A DNA stretch of 64,000 nt from Ascaris suum (taxonomy: Eukaryota; Nematoda; Chromadorea; Rhabditida; Ascarididae). The stretch is taken from positions 6,868,520-6,932,519 of the forward strand of contig CM024176.1 of assembly GCA_013433145.1 (NCBI GenBank). Direction: 5' to 3'. A program made the translations under genes and the position numbers. The first letter of the stretch is position 1; each line of letters opens with the position of its first letter. Below are positions 1 through 12,437 of the stretch, in pieces. Under the pieces are notes generated by a model, which did not search any database, was not told the origin of the DNA, and worked only from the letters and a program-made list of their open reading frames with translations.

Positions 1-443
1 GAACGAACATCTTCAAACTATTTTGGGACAATGAACTCCGCCTTCCTATTCGAAACCCTTAACCGCCTCTCAATGGTTTCTACACGTCGAAAACGTAATA
101 TAATGCGTTCAATGTCACCGTTCCAACATTAACTATAAACCCGAATGAAAACACTCTTTTGACCATAATATCTGCCGAAAACTTCTTTAGCAGCCCGTTT
201 CAAGTAAGCACCGAACAACACTGCTCGACACAGAAGAAAGCTTTTTCATTCTCAAAAAGCCTAAAACGATTAGCGAAAAACCCTTACAAAATTCTCCAAC
301 TTTAAGGGTTCCATTCGACAACGTAAAGCAGATGAATATTCTACAGCACATTAATCCCACAATAGATGTGGTGAATAATGAATCATTTTAGGCCAAATGC
401 AAGAGCACCTTTCGACGAAATAGGGAAATAATAAATGCGTGAC

Positions 444-2358
444 CTCTTGCATCGGAATAAGCCACTGCTCCGGATTGGTGACCATAAGATGAACATCGAA
501 AAACGGTTCGGGGCCGAGATTTGCTCTTAGACATTCCACTACTGCAAACAATGTCGCATATTCACTCTTTCATTTAACTTTACAAAAACAAACCAATGAA
601 TCATAGAACCGACAAATAAAAAGTGCATTAATTCACAGCACACTAACAACATCCGCTGTTCGCTCAGCCGCCCATCTGCCCACTTATGTGCCTATTTAAA
701 AACGTTCAACGGCCGATCGCCTTCTCATTAGTCAGTTAACTTCAACTGCACAATTACATTCTCCTTCTTATTCGAACTTCAAACTTCTTCAAATTCGTAG
801 TTTTGTTTAGCATTCGCCGTGAAACATATTTTGAAGTCGAGGGGCTTAGCAGCCAACCATCAACATAATCAACTGCCCAAAGAGGAAACGCTCTGATTTA
901 TAAGCACCCCCCCCCCCCACCTAATCCCTAAATACTTTATCAAATTAGCTACGTCCAATAACACAGAAATTAATTTCCCCTCCCTCTCTTCCATTGTTCC
1001 GCTCTTTTCTATAATAACTGTGGCCCAGAGCAAGCAACAGGTAAATATGACCACAGATGGTGTCACAATTTGCAGAAAAGGGTGTGAATTGATGTACCCA
1101 ATCATAAAATATGGCCAAAATTTGAAGAAAGTGGGGAAGCATGCTTGACAAACTGGCAAGATATGCGCCTTTGGTTTCGCTCAACTGAGTACTCATTTTC
1201 AAAACGTACCACCTAAAACGAATTATGTAAGTTAATGAATCATATCCATTTTCAAAAACGCCAACGAAATCGTTTCCCGTGGCTTATTGGTTAAGTGTTC
1301 GTACAGAAAATTAATGGTCGCAGGTTCCTTTTCCGTCTGCGAGAAAAGACTGGTCATCAAAAAGTGACTGTGAAATGAATTCCTCAAATAAGTTCGCTCT
1401 GCTACGTTTGTTCCTCAGCGAGTTTTCATGCGAAACAAAACCTTCCCACAGCACCACAAACCTTATGCAGCCTCTGTGGATTCACATACTGACTGCTGTT
1501 AACAGCACTGATATTTCATCTGCTGCACTTTTAAGCAAGTGAAATGGAGGAAACAATCACAGCCATATCTCATTTACTACATCATAGCACTGACATAAGT
1601 GATGTGTTATTACTTATTGGTCTATAATTATTTACTGACAATTCCAGGCCTATACATTAGGGAAGCGACGCAAATTTATTAGATGCATTCGCAGTCCAAC
1701 GATATCACAGATATTCACGGTATGTTCTTCATCTAACCATTCCGGCTCTTCAGTTAGCCCACTTTGTTGCAGTTGATGTATCATTCAACAGTAGAACAAA
1801 AATCTTCCACAATCTCCAAAGAGGAGTACCGCATTCTGCTAGGAAGATGCAAATATGACACCACTATTGAAACTAATGAAGCAAATGTCTGTCAACAAAG
1901 AGGAATACCGCATTCTCGTAGAAGCATTCAGATGTTAAGCCTCTATGTATAGGACGTTCCGCCCGGTTAACTCCCATTAATTAAAATGCTACTATTCCGT
2001 AGGCAATATGCTCACAAGCTGCTGTCAATTCCTCCCATTATGTTACGTCCACATTACTTTCACAAGCAATCCAAGTTTATGCAATAATTCCTACAGGTAA
2101 ATGTTCACGAAATTGAAAATCTGCCAAATGCACATCAGGTAATTTGATCTGATGGGTTAAAAATAAGATCGATGTAAAGAGAAACATACTTGGATGGCCA
2201 AAGCTGAGATTTGGAACGAAATGCCCATCCATAACATCTAAATGCAGGTAATCAGCTCCAGCAACGAGTAACCTCTGACATTCAGCCGCCAAATTTGAGA
2301 GATCGGCATTGAGAATCGATGGACAGATGATAGGCTGAAGTCGATTCGTTGACATCAT
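444..2358 (-). CDS. RPE: Ribulose-phosphate 3-epimerase, 5' part (2 exons, runs off left edge)
   Basis: This enzyme interconverts D-ribulose 5-phosphate and D-xylulose 5-phosphate in the cytosolic pentose phosphate pathway. Exon 1 (2190-2358) encodes the first beta-strand region with [17 protein letters not shown] and the metal-site block [12 protein letters not shown], ending in SFGHP. It closes at a GTATGT donor in phase 1. Exon 2 (444-541) follows a TTTGCAG acceptor and reads [20 protein letters not shown] then PEQW, which joins FGHP to the family's V-K/E-C-L-R segment in frame. The proposed exon 2 donor, GAG|GTCACG, is weak, so the 444 boundary is uncertain. Two adjacent ATGs (2358 and 2355) are the likely starts; an ATG at 2409 is also in frame, but the family N-terminus is short. 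About 85 residues are seen of the usual roughly 225; the rest lies left of base 1. The 1648-bp intron holds no gene I can support. Confidence 0.93.
1279..1360 (+). repeat. tRNA-derived SINE-like copy
   Basis: GTGGCTTATTGGTTAAGTG resembles a pol III A-box, and GGTCGCAGGTTCC about 30 bases on resembles a decayed B-box. The copy is related to 10267-10390 but cannot fold into a full cloverleaf by eye. It lies in intron 1 of the epimerase, in antisense. Confidence 0.4.
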
Positions 2359-2799
2359 GCCAACGTGACGTGCCAAAACGACCGCTCGTAGGCCCACAAT
2401 GATGGCCACCTACAACATACGTCCAGTCATCTTAACGACGATATACATTAACGATCGCAGACGAGCACAATAAAGGCAATTTCACGATTCCTCCAATCTC
2501 CTCCTGTCTGTCTCCTTTGGAAGTGATGGTGACATGATGCATGCCGCGTCCTCTACTGCGGTCATGCAGAATCTTTCAAGCAACAAAATCACACATGAAG
2601 GACCCCCTCCTTCAAAGTTTAATGGGCTAATCAACTGCCAACAATGAATCAAATACGCTTCAAGAATTAATTGTGCTGCAATGAGAGATCCATAAGGATA
2701 GTAGCACGGAGTTTCACAGTTCAAGAACAGAGCGGATCCAGATGGACAAAAAGGATGGAGAAACATGGCTGAGGTCACGAAAGTGCTCACCTGCTGCGG
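2359..2799. promoter_or_regulatory. Probable shared divergent promoter region
   Basis: These 441 bases separate the start of the epimerase (minus) from the proposed coiled-coil gene (plus), so they should hold promoter elements for both if the second gene is real. I see no TATA box or named operator. A possible splice acceptor on the minus strand (GTTGTAG at about 2410) lies just upstream of the epimerase start and could be used by an upstream 5' UTR exon or a spliced leader. That is inference only. Confidence 0.35.
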
Positions 2800-4042
2800 A
2801 TGGATTACCTGAGGCGCCCTAAAGGCCAGGTCCTTCCTCAGAAATTTTGGGGCGGTTGCAGCACCGAGTCCTATCAGAAACCCTCGAACACCCCAAGCTT
2901 GGAGGTCTTTCGCGCGCTCCTCAGACGTTTCAAGTCTCAGTCTTTCCGGATATCATCGGAACAATTTTCAGAAATTTTGAGCACCTTAACCCTCAAAGTG
3001 CTCGTCAAAAATGATAAAATTGGAAAGTTCAAGACTCTGAGGTACTCTTCAGGTGAATCTAACAACGACGGCTTCACAAAAATTCTGCAGGCGTCCCAAG
3101 GCTAACAACTAAGTGGCCCGTTGAAGTCCTCCTGAGTGGGGTGTAGGCAGAGATGAGGAGAATTTAAAAAGTTTAAGTTACTGTTTTGTAACCATAAGCT
3201 CTCTTTTGTAGTTCTACTCATCCCCGTCAAGAACACTTCCTTAAAATTACGACATTGAACGCCTTTTTCAGCGAAAAAGAACGTTTATGCAAGAAACGTG
3301 TTGAAGAATATCATTGGTGCCACGCGATATTTGAGAAAGAAACCGCTCTTTATAATGAACGAATTTTACACTCTAATATTCGTCTTAAAACTTTCACTGA
3401 AAGACTCTTATCGAAAAAACATCCGATAACGAAGCAACAACAACAACTCAGACAGACAGAAAAAGGTTCGGCAATTTGCTTCATAAACACATTCGGATAG
3501 CTCACCTTCACCTTCGATTGATAAAGGTTATCACATAGCCTCAAAGTAGGTCAATGCAATGATGCAAATACTGCATTTGATGATAACCAACAGTAAAATG
3601 TACCACTCGCTGAGATGAGAACGGATGCGCATGTACAGCGAACTACGATTTCTTTAAGGTTTTATTGACAGCTAACTGTTAATTACTATACAGCGATTAT
3701 ATCTGTTCATTACCACTAATTACTGCAAAGTGTTAGTCGACTTTAATGCACGCTAGACACCGAAACAAAAGCCGGCAACAGCTACAACCGAAGTGCCAGC
3801 CGATGCACTCACTTCTAGAGACACGACGCAAAAGGAAGATCGGTGATTCTGCACGTCGAATGATCGCGTTGATAGATGATCTCAGGTATTTGAACGAAAA
3901 ACTTTCCCGCCACAGTATTGCGGCTCTCGAAGCCATTTTCATGCAAAAGCATTTGAATGCTGAGTGTTATCCGTCCAACAAGAAATATTCCCTTGCAAAC
4001 GTAATTAGCCGGCAACGTCCTTCTCAAGTAGATTATAAGTGA
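2800..4042 (+). CDS. Unrecognised basic coiled-coil protein, 3 exons, about 219 aa
   Basis: I do not recognise this family. Three plus-strand open segments join with matching phases. Exon 1 (2800-3041) ends CTGAG|GTACTC in phase 2. Exon 2 (3272-3465) follows CTTTTTCAG and ends AAAG|GTTCGG in phase 1. Exon 3 (3819-4042) follows ACTTCTAG and ends in TGA. The product is rich in Lys, Arg and Glu and looks helical from about residue 80 on, with segments such as EKERLCKKRVEEYHW, IFEKETALYNERIL and MIALIDDLRYLNEKLSRH. A poly-Gln run (QQQQ) sits just before the exon 2/3 junction. No signal peptide or membrane segment is seen. An AATAAA lies 80 bases after the stop, which supports the 3' end. The start at 2800 is the first in-frame ATG of the segment, and an upstream exon cannot be excluded. 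The gene is divergent from the epimerase and convergent with NAPE-PLD. The model rests on phase, splice signals and amino-acid character, not homology. Confidence 0.5.
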
Positions 4043-4121
4043 ACGGAAATTCAATCTAATGAACGCAAATATGTGCCTATGCACGTCGCCCGAGTGAGGG
4101 ACCCGTTCATAAATTCTCAAC

Positions 4122-4127
4122 AATAAA
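4122..4127 (+). promoter_or_regulatory. AATAAA polyadenylation signal
   Basis: A canonical AATAAA lies 80 bases downstream of the proposed coiled-coil gene's stop codon on the same strand, where a nematode poly(A) signal would be expected. Confidence 0.45.
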
Positions 4128-6010
4128 ATGTACAGAGCAGTGCCCTGTATTCGAGTTAACGAACCACCCGTACGAGTATTCAAGGGAAGAACTGCTTTCC
4201 TAAGACCCGACAAGTGTAAAATTAACGCTGACTTCACCTACTTTTGAACATAGCTCCTTCTGAAGTCAATGGACCAATGCCAATGCGCAATATGGTACGC
4301 AAAGCTGCCAGACAGACACAGACATGCCTGCGCCTAAGCAGTACGTCATTTTGACAGTAAACTGGCGAAAGCGAATAAAAACCAACATTTAATAAAGGAA
4401 TATCGACGCTGACTTCTGCCTCAGCGCGCATCGATGATATACCTGAAGAGTCTTGTGATCTAAAGATGTGCTGTGTCTGCGTGTTTGTCTGCCGCAGTTT
4501 CGGCGTTGTGTCTGTGTGTCTGCAATTCTTTCCCCCACATTTCATTAGCTTCCGCCTTTAGGACAACAGCACAATAATTGTGTCTTGATGTCGCAAAGAT
4601 GAAACTTCCGCGTTCGGAGTTCAGCAACTCCAAAGATCACAAACGCTTACAGCATTACACCAAGTTTGTTTTTATTCTAAGTTTTGAATATTACACCAAG
4701 TTTGGAATGTCCCGCATGCTGCTTTATAGCATATCGTTTCAACTGGCGCAAGTAGGGGGTAGTAGAAAAACGACACGGTGCCGCTGCGTATTTATTTCCG
4801 TATTGAATTAGCGATCAACCGGTCGAACCTTAATTGCTTTATTAAACTCAAGTGCACATTCAACAGGGCTTACCCAGCGACTGCCGACTTGTTCGCTTGA
4901 ACGATAAACAAATCTACGCATTTAATTTGATGCCAAATCATGTTCGTACCAGTTAATAGTATTAATTAAGAATAAAGGAAACGAATAATTGAAGACTCTG
5001 CAAAGAGTAAATTTGGTATGCATAAATTGTGTTGGATAAAGGAGAGGAAAGAAAGTATAAAAGAAGAGAATAGAATGCGGAATGGATTATATTAAGTGGA
5101 ATGAAATATGCAGTTAAATGCTCACTGGTTAAGAAGATACCATCGAAAGTTTATTACTAAACCAGAAATGCAGAGGAAAAAACAACAAAACGATAGAATG
5201 GGAAATAATTCGGCTATGAAGAGATAGAGATAGATGAACACATCTCATTGAAGCAAATGGACCGCTATATAAAGATCACAGCAAAGTATATCGATCATAT
5301 ATGAGAAAGCATAAAGTAAACGACGCGAATGAACTGAGACCATATTAGAGCGTCGATTTCGAAAAGAAGCTCCAAATTACTGATCATTATCGATTGATCG
5401 ATCATTGAAGATCACAGTGCTTGCATTACTACAATCAACCAATAAGCAAACACAATAACTCGTTTAATTCATTTTTATAGACAGCTGATTTTCCAATTCT
5501 ACGTGTAAGGCAACTGGGTGATCAATAAAACTCGATGTCGGACACCCAAAAATGAAGGTGTATTAAGCTTAGTTATAGGTTCATCACACAAAAGAAAAAA
5601 TAATTTCAGGACTGACTGACCCAATTTCCGCACAAAACTAACTGGGCTTAAGGTCTAAAAATGGAGTAAGGTGGAAATCAATGGAGAAATCAGAAAAATC
5701 AGTCTGAGAGATTTCTTTCAGATGCAGTGGAGTGGGAGGAGGGTGCGAGTACTACGGAGGGGAGAGAAAGAAGGCAACTTTCAAATGTCTTCGGAATCTG
5801 TATAGAAAAGGGAACAATGCACAATGCTTCAACTAGGAAAGCGAAAATAACATAACGAGTAGGATCACGGCGCGCTATACCGAGTACTAGTAATCAATTT
5901 TAGCTCCAGCTAACCGCATATGGCTGGCTCTGGTTAAAGTATTTTGCGGATTAGCTCCAGCTATATAACCAGCCAACCTTAGCTTCTCAAGTTCAATCAG
6001 CCAGTGACAT
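4128..6010. other. Convergent intergenic spacer
   Basis: This 1.9-kb spacer lies between the 3' ends of the coiled-coil gene and NAPE-PLD. It is A-rich and purine-rich on the plus strand (especially 5000-5350 and 5640-5860). I see no convincing gene. Two minus-strand open frames that abut near 4235 have no splice signals or family resemblance. A duplicated 12-mer sits near 5900-5962. Confidence 0.5.
5900..5990. repeat. Direct 12-mer repeat with imperfect inverted flanks
   Basis: The 12-mer TTAGCTCCAGCT occurs at 5900-5911 and again at 5951-5962. Between and beside the copies are complementary tracts such as TAACC/GGTTA and GGCTGG/CCAGCC. The block starts about 20 bases beyond the NAPE-PLD stop codon, so it could form a stem in that gene's 3' UTR. 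No function is known to me. Confidence 0.35.
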
Positions 6011-9000
6011 TCAGCTTGACTTCAAATCACTGACGGTATCGGTTTCACTCGAACTTGAATCCTCTTCCGTCCAGGTCTCGCCATGCGCTATTGCTGTGAA
6101 ATCGGCAGCATTCAGACCGGCCTTCAACACCTCCTCTTTGAGTAACCGAGGTGGATCCAAGTAACTCTAAATTAAAACAGATCCACTACATGAAATCATC
6201 AACGATCCTTAGAGATCGCAGCAAATAGTGAATCTTCCGCCATAACCTTTCCGTCTTTAACCAAACGAATGGAATACAACTGCTTAGGACAGCACTTCTA
6301 CTGAAAAAAAAAAACCAGCGGATGCGTTGTAGTGCTTCGCTCTGTAACAAAAAAACTGATGTGCCAATCAAAATTCTCTCCAATATTATAAATAAGAGGA
6401 ACGCCGCTGAAGATTATTAAATGTGTACATGTGCATTCCATAAGAAGCACTTGAAAAGTAAAGAATGTCGATCATAAGCAAGAATGGAAGATCGATTCTC
6501 CAAGGTCACTCTTCCTCGAACACGAATACGGGGTCGATCTCCTGCAGCGCTCCCCATCAACCAAGGATCGCTCCCACCTTGCACTCCTCCCCACCAAACA
6601 GGAATGAGGGGTCGACTCCTCTACATCCCTTCATATCAAGTGAACGGCTGTAGCAAAATATGGCTATCAGGTGGATTCAACCAATTTGGATATTGCTACC
6701 TCCACCTGGTCGTAAGAAACTGACAAGTGAAGAGCTATGCAACTAGAATTTGCCCAGTGGTGACCCATTCTGAAAAAGAAAAAGAAAACAGTTTTTCAAC
6801 AAATCCCATAACAGAAGCGAAAGCAGCCCTGTATTCGAAGTAAATGTGCTCAGCAATAAAAAAATGCTTTACTTCTGACTTCCTTCGTCCATCCTTCTGC
6901 CACTCCCCCGATCCTGCACCTTGAAGCAATCAGTACCCTCAAACAGTCAAATTAACACTTCGCAGTGAATACCGATGGAACAGCGGGATCAATGACGAAA
7001 GACGGAATAAGATGAAGCAAGAGATTGGTGGAATAGCCTAGTGACCAAAACAACTGCCCTTCTGACTGATCTCCGTGACCTCTGGCGCCCAAACTGTTAT
7101 GCAAAGTGCAGCACGATATCGACGAATCATTTAAGCCTCTTATTACAACACGGATATAAAAGTATCAGCGACACTCCCATTGAATTAGTCAGTTCGCAAG
7201 CAATTCTGACATAAAAGATTGTTGCTCGCTAAAATTGATGAGGCAAAAAACGGCATCCCGCTTCAAATAAAAGAAGCGGAAAATGCTTCCTTGTCTTGCT
7301 GGCCAAATGTAGAAAGATAGTCCGGCAGCAAGAACACAACGAATGATTATTATGCAGCATTATTTACACTAAAGAAACGAATTAAAAGCGTAAATAAGCT
7401 TTTAAAAAAAACTCATTGATGAACTACCGCAAAGAAAGCGCTGATCCCCGATAAATGATGGCGTTACACTACGAACGGAGAATTTGCGGGTTTTATGATA
7501 GAATGCTATCAACGAGACCCACTCTACGTCCATTTCCCCCCCCCCCCCCCTCTCTCCCACCGACGTTCTGCTGCTTCGTGAAGCCCGCCATCGTAAAAAG
7601 AAATCACTCCTCATCAACGAAGGTAGCTTTAAGAAACGGAAGCTTGACTTACTGAACTTTCCAACGCTCATAACACAATAAAAGAAACCTCATTTCCTCC
7701 CATTTCATAGGTTCCCCAATGTATACCGATCGATTTTTTGGCAGCAATCTTTTGATGGATTTTGACCGCTTCGGCTGGACTGATATGCTGCGATTTCATG
7801 AACCACCTGAAAAGCGACGTCGCATTTAAGCTATAAGAAAAAAGAGCGGCTTGAAGTACCACTGCGTTACCCATTGATAGCATGGGATAACTACAACTGA
7901 GAGCTCTGAATCTGATAAGAAAAAAAAATCTCCATTATTTCACACATTCTCGCGATTTTGCTAATGAATCCGATAGAAAGAAATAAGCTCGTTATGTATG
8001 AACGTCAATTAAGAAGACATTTTCACTTTCAGTAAAAACAATGACTAATTCGAAGCGTGGGATCAGCTTATCCCCGTCAGCAATCTCAAACTTCAGCAAC
8101 TCCAACCTCGCAATAATCCAATGCAGCCACTCGTGAACTACGATATGCATCATCATCCAGTTCAATAAATCTCAAATACTGACTGACCCCCGCTATATTT
8201 CAGTCTGAATTAAATATAGCTAATATGCCTATACGCTCAGCAAACACGGAAGGACCGATTGTAAATTCTGAGACGATTTCAGAGATGCAAGCGGCAATCC
8301 AACATTGAAAGAGCACCTTTAAACTTTAAAATTCAAAATATAGCACAAAAACGCACAACTTTCCTCGTCTTTGACATTTTTTTCCAATCAGATATAATGG
8401 GTCGTAAATGTTCGTAAATGGTATCAAAATAAAAAGCGTTTCTAGTGACCAGAATTTTTCCACAATACAAGCAGTTCATAAAGAGAACGCACTCTTCGGA
8501 AAACATTCCGCAATGACATCCTTCTCCATCCCTGAATATTAAGAACGATGGTTTAGTAAAGGGGATTTGGATATCAAGTTGAAAGAGTATGCAAATGTGC
8601 CCCTGATGCGAATAAATCATTGCTTCATTCGTAAGCGGAATAAAGTCCAGCTCTCTTTCGCTCTTACAAACGTTACAATAAACACTGAAGAACAAAACTG
8701 ATTAGCTCGAAGAGTATTTGCAATAAGACAACACTTACACAGGTGCATAACACCCAATCGAAATGGCCGCTAAATCGAACGGGCCCAATTTCTTGCCGAG
8801 TTTATCGAATTCTCGCTCGCAATAACCTGTGTCACCCGTGAAATAAAACCTTCGCGATTCGCCCACCACAGCCCAACTACTCCATAGACTCTATAAAATG
8901 AAATATTGTGCATTATTTGTCCAATTTACTATAAACATATTAGCACCGTACATCAGCGGCATCTCTGTACAGAAGATCATCTCAAAGTCATCTAGAGAGA

Positions 9001-11857
9001 ATGCTCGAGGGCATTTCCCAAACTCGGGATATCATTCGAGCCCCTTGAGCTTCTTGTGCCCAGAGAGTACCTTATCAAAGAACGATATGATCGAGAAATT
9101 CTGAGATCTGCTTATGGACGCATTCTCAAGTTTCGACGTCCCATCGGTCACCGTTCCCTCCTAATACATGGTAATCAGATCATTTTCCATGCAGAGATAG
9201 ATATAGTATTACCTAGCAGCACCACTAGTGCCACCAATAGCAATTACTAGCATTAATATTAATGGTGACACTCTGCTGGAATCGTATTAGGGGTTGGTAT
9301 CGAAAAGCTATGAAATAAACAGCTCGACGGCACCGCCTCTCTCCTCGTACTTAACTCCCCACCCCCCCCCCCCCCCATTTTATGCTCTTCGACTGTAGTT
9401 ATCGATTTCCGACGACGTATAATTACCCCATCGATCACCTTTCACCTTAACTCTACTAGGGAGTTGACAACTACTGTCAACTCTATAATAAACGCAGGAA
9501 GGTTACTCGATTTTATGCGCGTTTTAGGCGCTCGGAGTTTGCGCTTAAGAGGCGCTTGTCGATTCACTATTTCAGGTTTTAAGCAACAAACTAAACAAAT
9601 GCGGAATCCTGAGACGAGGTGAATTATCACAAAATGTTCAAATGTGCACAGAATGATCGTAAAACTAACAGACAAAACAACACCTTGAGAAAGCAACGAT
9701 GCTGCACTCAAATCATACAAAACTTTAGAGAATCGACATAACACGAACCAGCTCCGGCAAAAAAGAAATGAGGCAAAGAAATCTCGCCATCACGAACTGC
9801 ATAATATATTCTTTCTTTATTTCCCACAACACAGATTTTGAGCGATGCTTTATAAAAGCTCCAAAACCATAAATAAACAAGCGCTGAGGGAGGAGGGGCG
9901 AGAAAGGGAGCGGAGGAAGGAAGGGGAGAACGTATAAGAGTACCATCATCGAGAATTAAGGAAGTTCTCTTGCAGAAAAAAATATAAATGGTTGGCTAAT
10001 CGTTTTATCACAAAATAAGAATATAGTTCCTCGATAACTAGTCAAATATTTTCAAATAAGACGCACCTTATAACGGTCGAAAAGAGTACGCTGACTCCAA
10101 TGCTGCGCAGGAACACACCAAATCTCGCAGCTGTTACCATTGAAATCGAATGTTCTGTGATCACCCCTGCAAAGAAATGGATGCTCTAACGCTTTTCAAT
10201 ATTCCTTAATTGCTTTATGGTGGGATCGAAATGCAATTTCATAGGAAACAACTGAGCAGTTGCACCTGTGGCTCAGCAGGTTAAAGTGTCATCAAAGAAC
10301 AATGCGACGAAGGTTCGGATTTTCATTCCATGGTTGCTACGCTGTGGCGGATGCGCAGACCGCTCATCTCATCCATATACCATCTCAGCTATTTACCATT
10401 ATATGTTAAACGAGAAACCTTTTATTGAGCTAATCTGAAGGCAAGTTATTCCTCGATTTACCTTTATTGCTTAATTAAAATTTTTCCACATCACCACACA
10501 CGCTCTCCTTTCCTCGTTTGCTCTTTCATATCAAATGCCCTCTTCATCTCCATATCCCCCTCCTCCTATATCAGTACCTCGCCTCCGCCTTCCATTCTCT
10601 CTTCCCCGACCATCCAATCTAAACTCACCTTCATAAAAAAACAACGAAAAAATGACTGCTGGAAGGAGCGAAGAAAAGATGGAAGAGTGATGGAGTGTAC
10701 TTTAAATAGAGAGAAAAGGTGACAGAATAAATAGACGAGTGATCGCAAAAAACAACGAATATCATTTGCATCTCGGTCAGACTGGAAATTTTACCTGTAA
10801 TATAAAGCGTTAACCACATATCTGCAAATAAACAAATGCTGACAATTTTTACAAGAAGTTTTTATCATTTTGTGAAGCTTATATATTAGAGTTGAAATCT
10901 AAATGAAATAAAAACTTAATAAAACGCCAATAAGATAAAAAACAAACGGAACCAATTCATTTCGTGAACGTTGCTAGCTGGAACGCCATTCTTCACCATC
11001 CAATGGCCAAGTCCCAACGGTACAAACCAAAGCATCCGCGAAAACATCGAGCTAAGTGTACGTACGCTTGTGGCATCCAGATGGTCATAGTGGCAGTGTG
11101 AGATCAAGCCAAAATCAAGCTAAATAAACAACCTTCAAACCTCTGTCTTTCTATGTCGAACAGAAATGATGCACTCTTCCAATCCTATTTCACTAAAACA
11201 TCATCAAAAATCATTAAAACAAAGTCAGGCAGAGGAAACAGCAGTAAAAGTATGAACTGAATTCGGTGCATAACCTCAGGAAGATCCTCATAAGCAGCAG
11301 GTGGAGGTCGATAGCGACGATATCCAGGCATGATGGAGATCGGCGACGCTTTCTTCGCCCAAACCGGATCCGTTACAAAGGTGACACCGCCCATTCGTAC
11401 GAGGACAGTCGCATGTCCGAGCCATGTTAATGAAAGTTGCGACGCTTTATGAAAGTTTGGTTTGCGTATAGGCAACGTTTCGTTTAAAACCTACAAACGT
11501 ACAAATATTTTTCAATTCTTGGCTAAGGATTGCGATGTCATATATGCTTATTTTAATTTCTAAAGTTCCCGAATATTTCACACTAAGCGACCGGATTCCT
11601 ACAAAATGCGCCATTCCACCATTACTTTTGGTCTTTTGGGCAATGATGTGGAACTTCGGTATTGTAGGTTACTTAATGTGCGCTGTGGACTGATACGTTA
11701 GATTGCGTACTCACATATGCAAATTAAGAAATACGAAAGAAGCGATCAATTTATGAATGCAAAACCAACGCTTATAAAAAATTTAACCATACTGTCTCCA
11801 CACTGACTAAATCTGCTTTCCGACCTGCTTCCCTAAGAGTAATACATCCACCATGTT

Positions 11858-11945
<88 letters not shown>

Positions 11946-12419
11946 TGCAAGTTTTTGCTTTGCACGCTAAGTAGTCAGCGAGCATTTCTGAAGATCGGGA
12001 AGAGAGATGCGAAAAGATAAACTTCAAAGTGAGGAAAGAGATGGAAAATCATGCGTAGGCGCACACATTTTTAGTAAACAAACAAAATATGTGAGAAATC
12101 CAATATGAATAAGAGATTCTTTCTGTGGAACATAGAAATAGTGTGATGAATGAGGAGCAAATAAAAGGGACAATCAAAGTTTAACAACAAAGACGGGCGC
12201 ACTTAAAAATGATTCTTGACTCAGACGGCATTTAAACGCGATAAACAAAAAAACCAATAGAACCTCGTCTGAGGGAATTTGAGAGAAATCGTCTTCGATG
12301 AATTTCCACTTAAAACAATCGATTGGTCCCGGCACGCCCGTCCATCCATGAAACGAAATCGGATTCGCAAATCGACATCCGTCGAATCGTGGCTTCTCGA
12401 ATTCCTCACTTTCAGCCAT
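6011..12419 (-). CDS. NAPEPLD: N-acyl-phosphatidylethanolamine-hydrolysing phospholipase D (NAPE-PLD), 7 exons, 354 aa
   Basis: This is a membrane-associated zinc metallo-beta-lactamase-fold enzyme that releases N-acylethanolamines from N-acyl phosphatidylethanolamine. The exons, 5' to 3', are 12264-12419, 11275-11490, 10953-11119, 10067-10166, 8739-8890, 7689-7806 and 6011-6166. All phases match and the frame ends in TGA. The fold starts with [13 protein letters not shown]. The zinc motif HCHYDH falls at residues 132-137, PAQHWSQRT at 199-207, FTGDTGYC at 230-237 with the bridging Asp, and GIHWGT at 291-296 with the last metal His. The length is close to the vertebrate enzyme, with a shorter N-terminus. 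The residue before WFMKSQH is Val where vertebrates have Arg. The start could be 12419 or the in-frame ATG at 12437, and further 5' exons are possible. Four of its six donors have T at +3 (for example GAG|GTTCTA). Intron 5 carries a cysteine-rich ORF, listed separately. Nematodes may have two paralogues, and I cannot say which this is. Confidence 0.95.
8333..8684 (-). other. Cysteine-rich ORF inside NAPE-PLD intron 5, possible alternative last exon
   Basis: In the same sense as NAPE-PLD, an open frame of 116 codons follows a TGTTCTTCAG acceptor and ends in a stop at 8333. If spliced from exon 5 (phase 2), the frame is maintained. The product contains CNVCK, GCHCGM and CLYCGK, spaced like a zinc ribbon, and ends in a basic tail ([10 protein letters not shown]). 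Used this way it would replace residues 264 to 354 of NAPE-PLD, including the last metal-binding His, and so give an inactive form. It may instead be a transposon or gene fragment. I do not recognise the domain. Confidence 0.25.
10267..10390 (+). repeat. tRNA-derived SINE-like copy
   Basis: An A-box-like GTGGCTCAGCAGGTTAAAG is followed about 40 bases later by a degenerate B-box (GGTTCGGATTTTC). The sequence resembles 1279-1345 over its whole length, including the downstream stretch ending in CTCATC. It lies in an intron of NAPE-PLD, on the opposite strand. Confidence 0.4.
11862..11943. repeat. (TA)n microsatellite, about 82 bp
   Basis: An uninterrupted alternation of T and A in intron 1 of NAPE-PLD. 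Confidence 0.98.
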
Positions 12420-12437
12420 CTGATTACCTTCAAACAA

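Noticed and set aside
2482..2790. Minus-strand 102-codon ORF upstream of the epimerase
   Set aside because: No family resemblance, no convincing splice join to the epimerase, and it lies in the likely divergent promoter.
3815..4545. Two abutting minus-strand ORFs of 140 and 103 codons
   Set aside because: The first is antisense to the coiled-coil exon 3, which has better coding character; no motif is seen in either.
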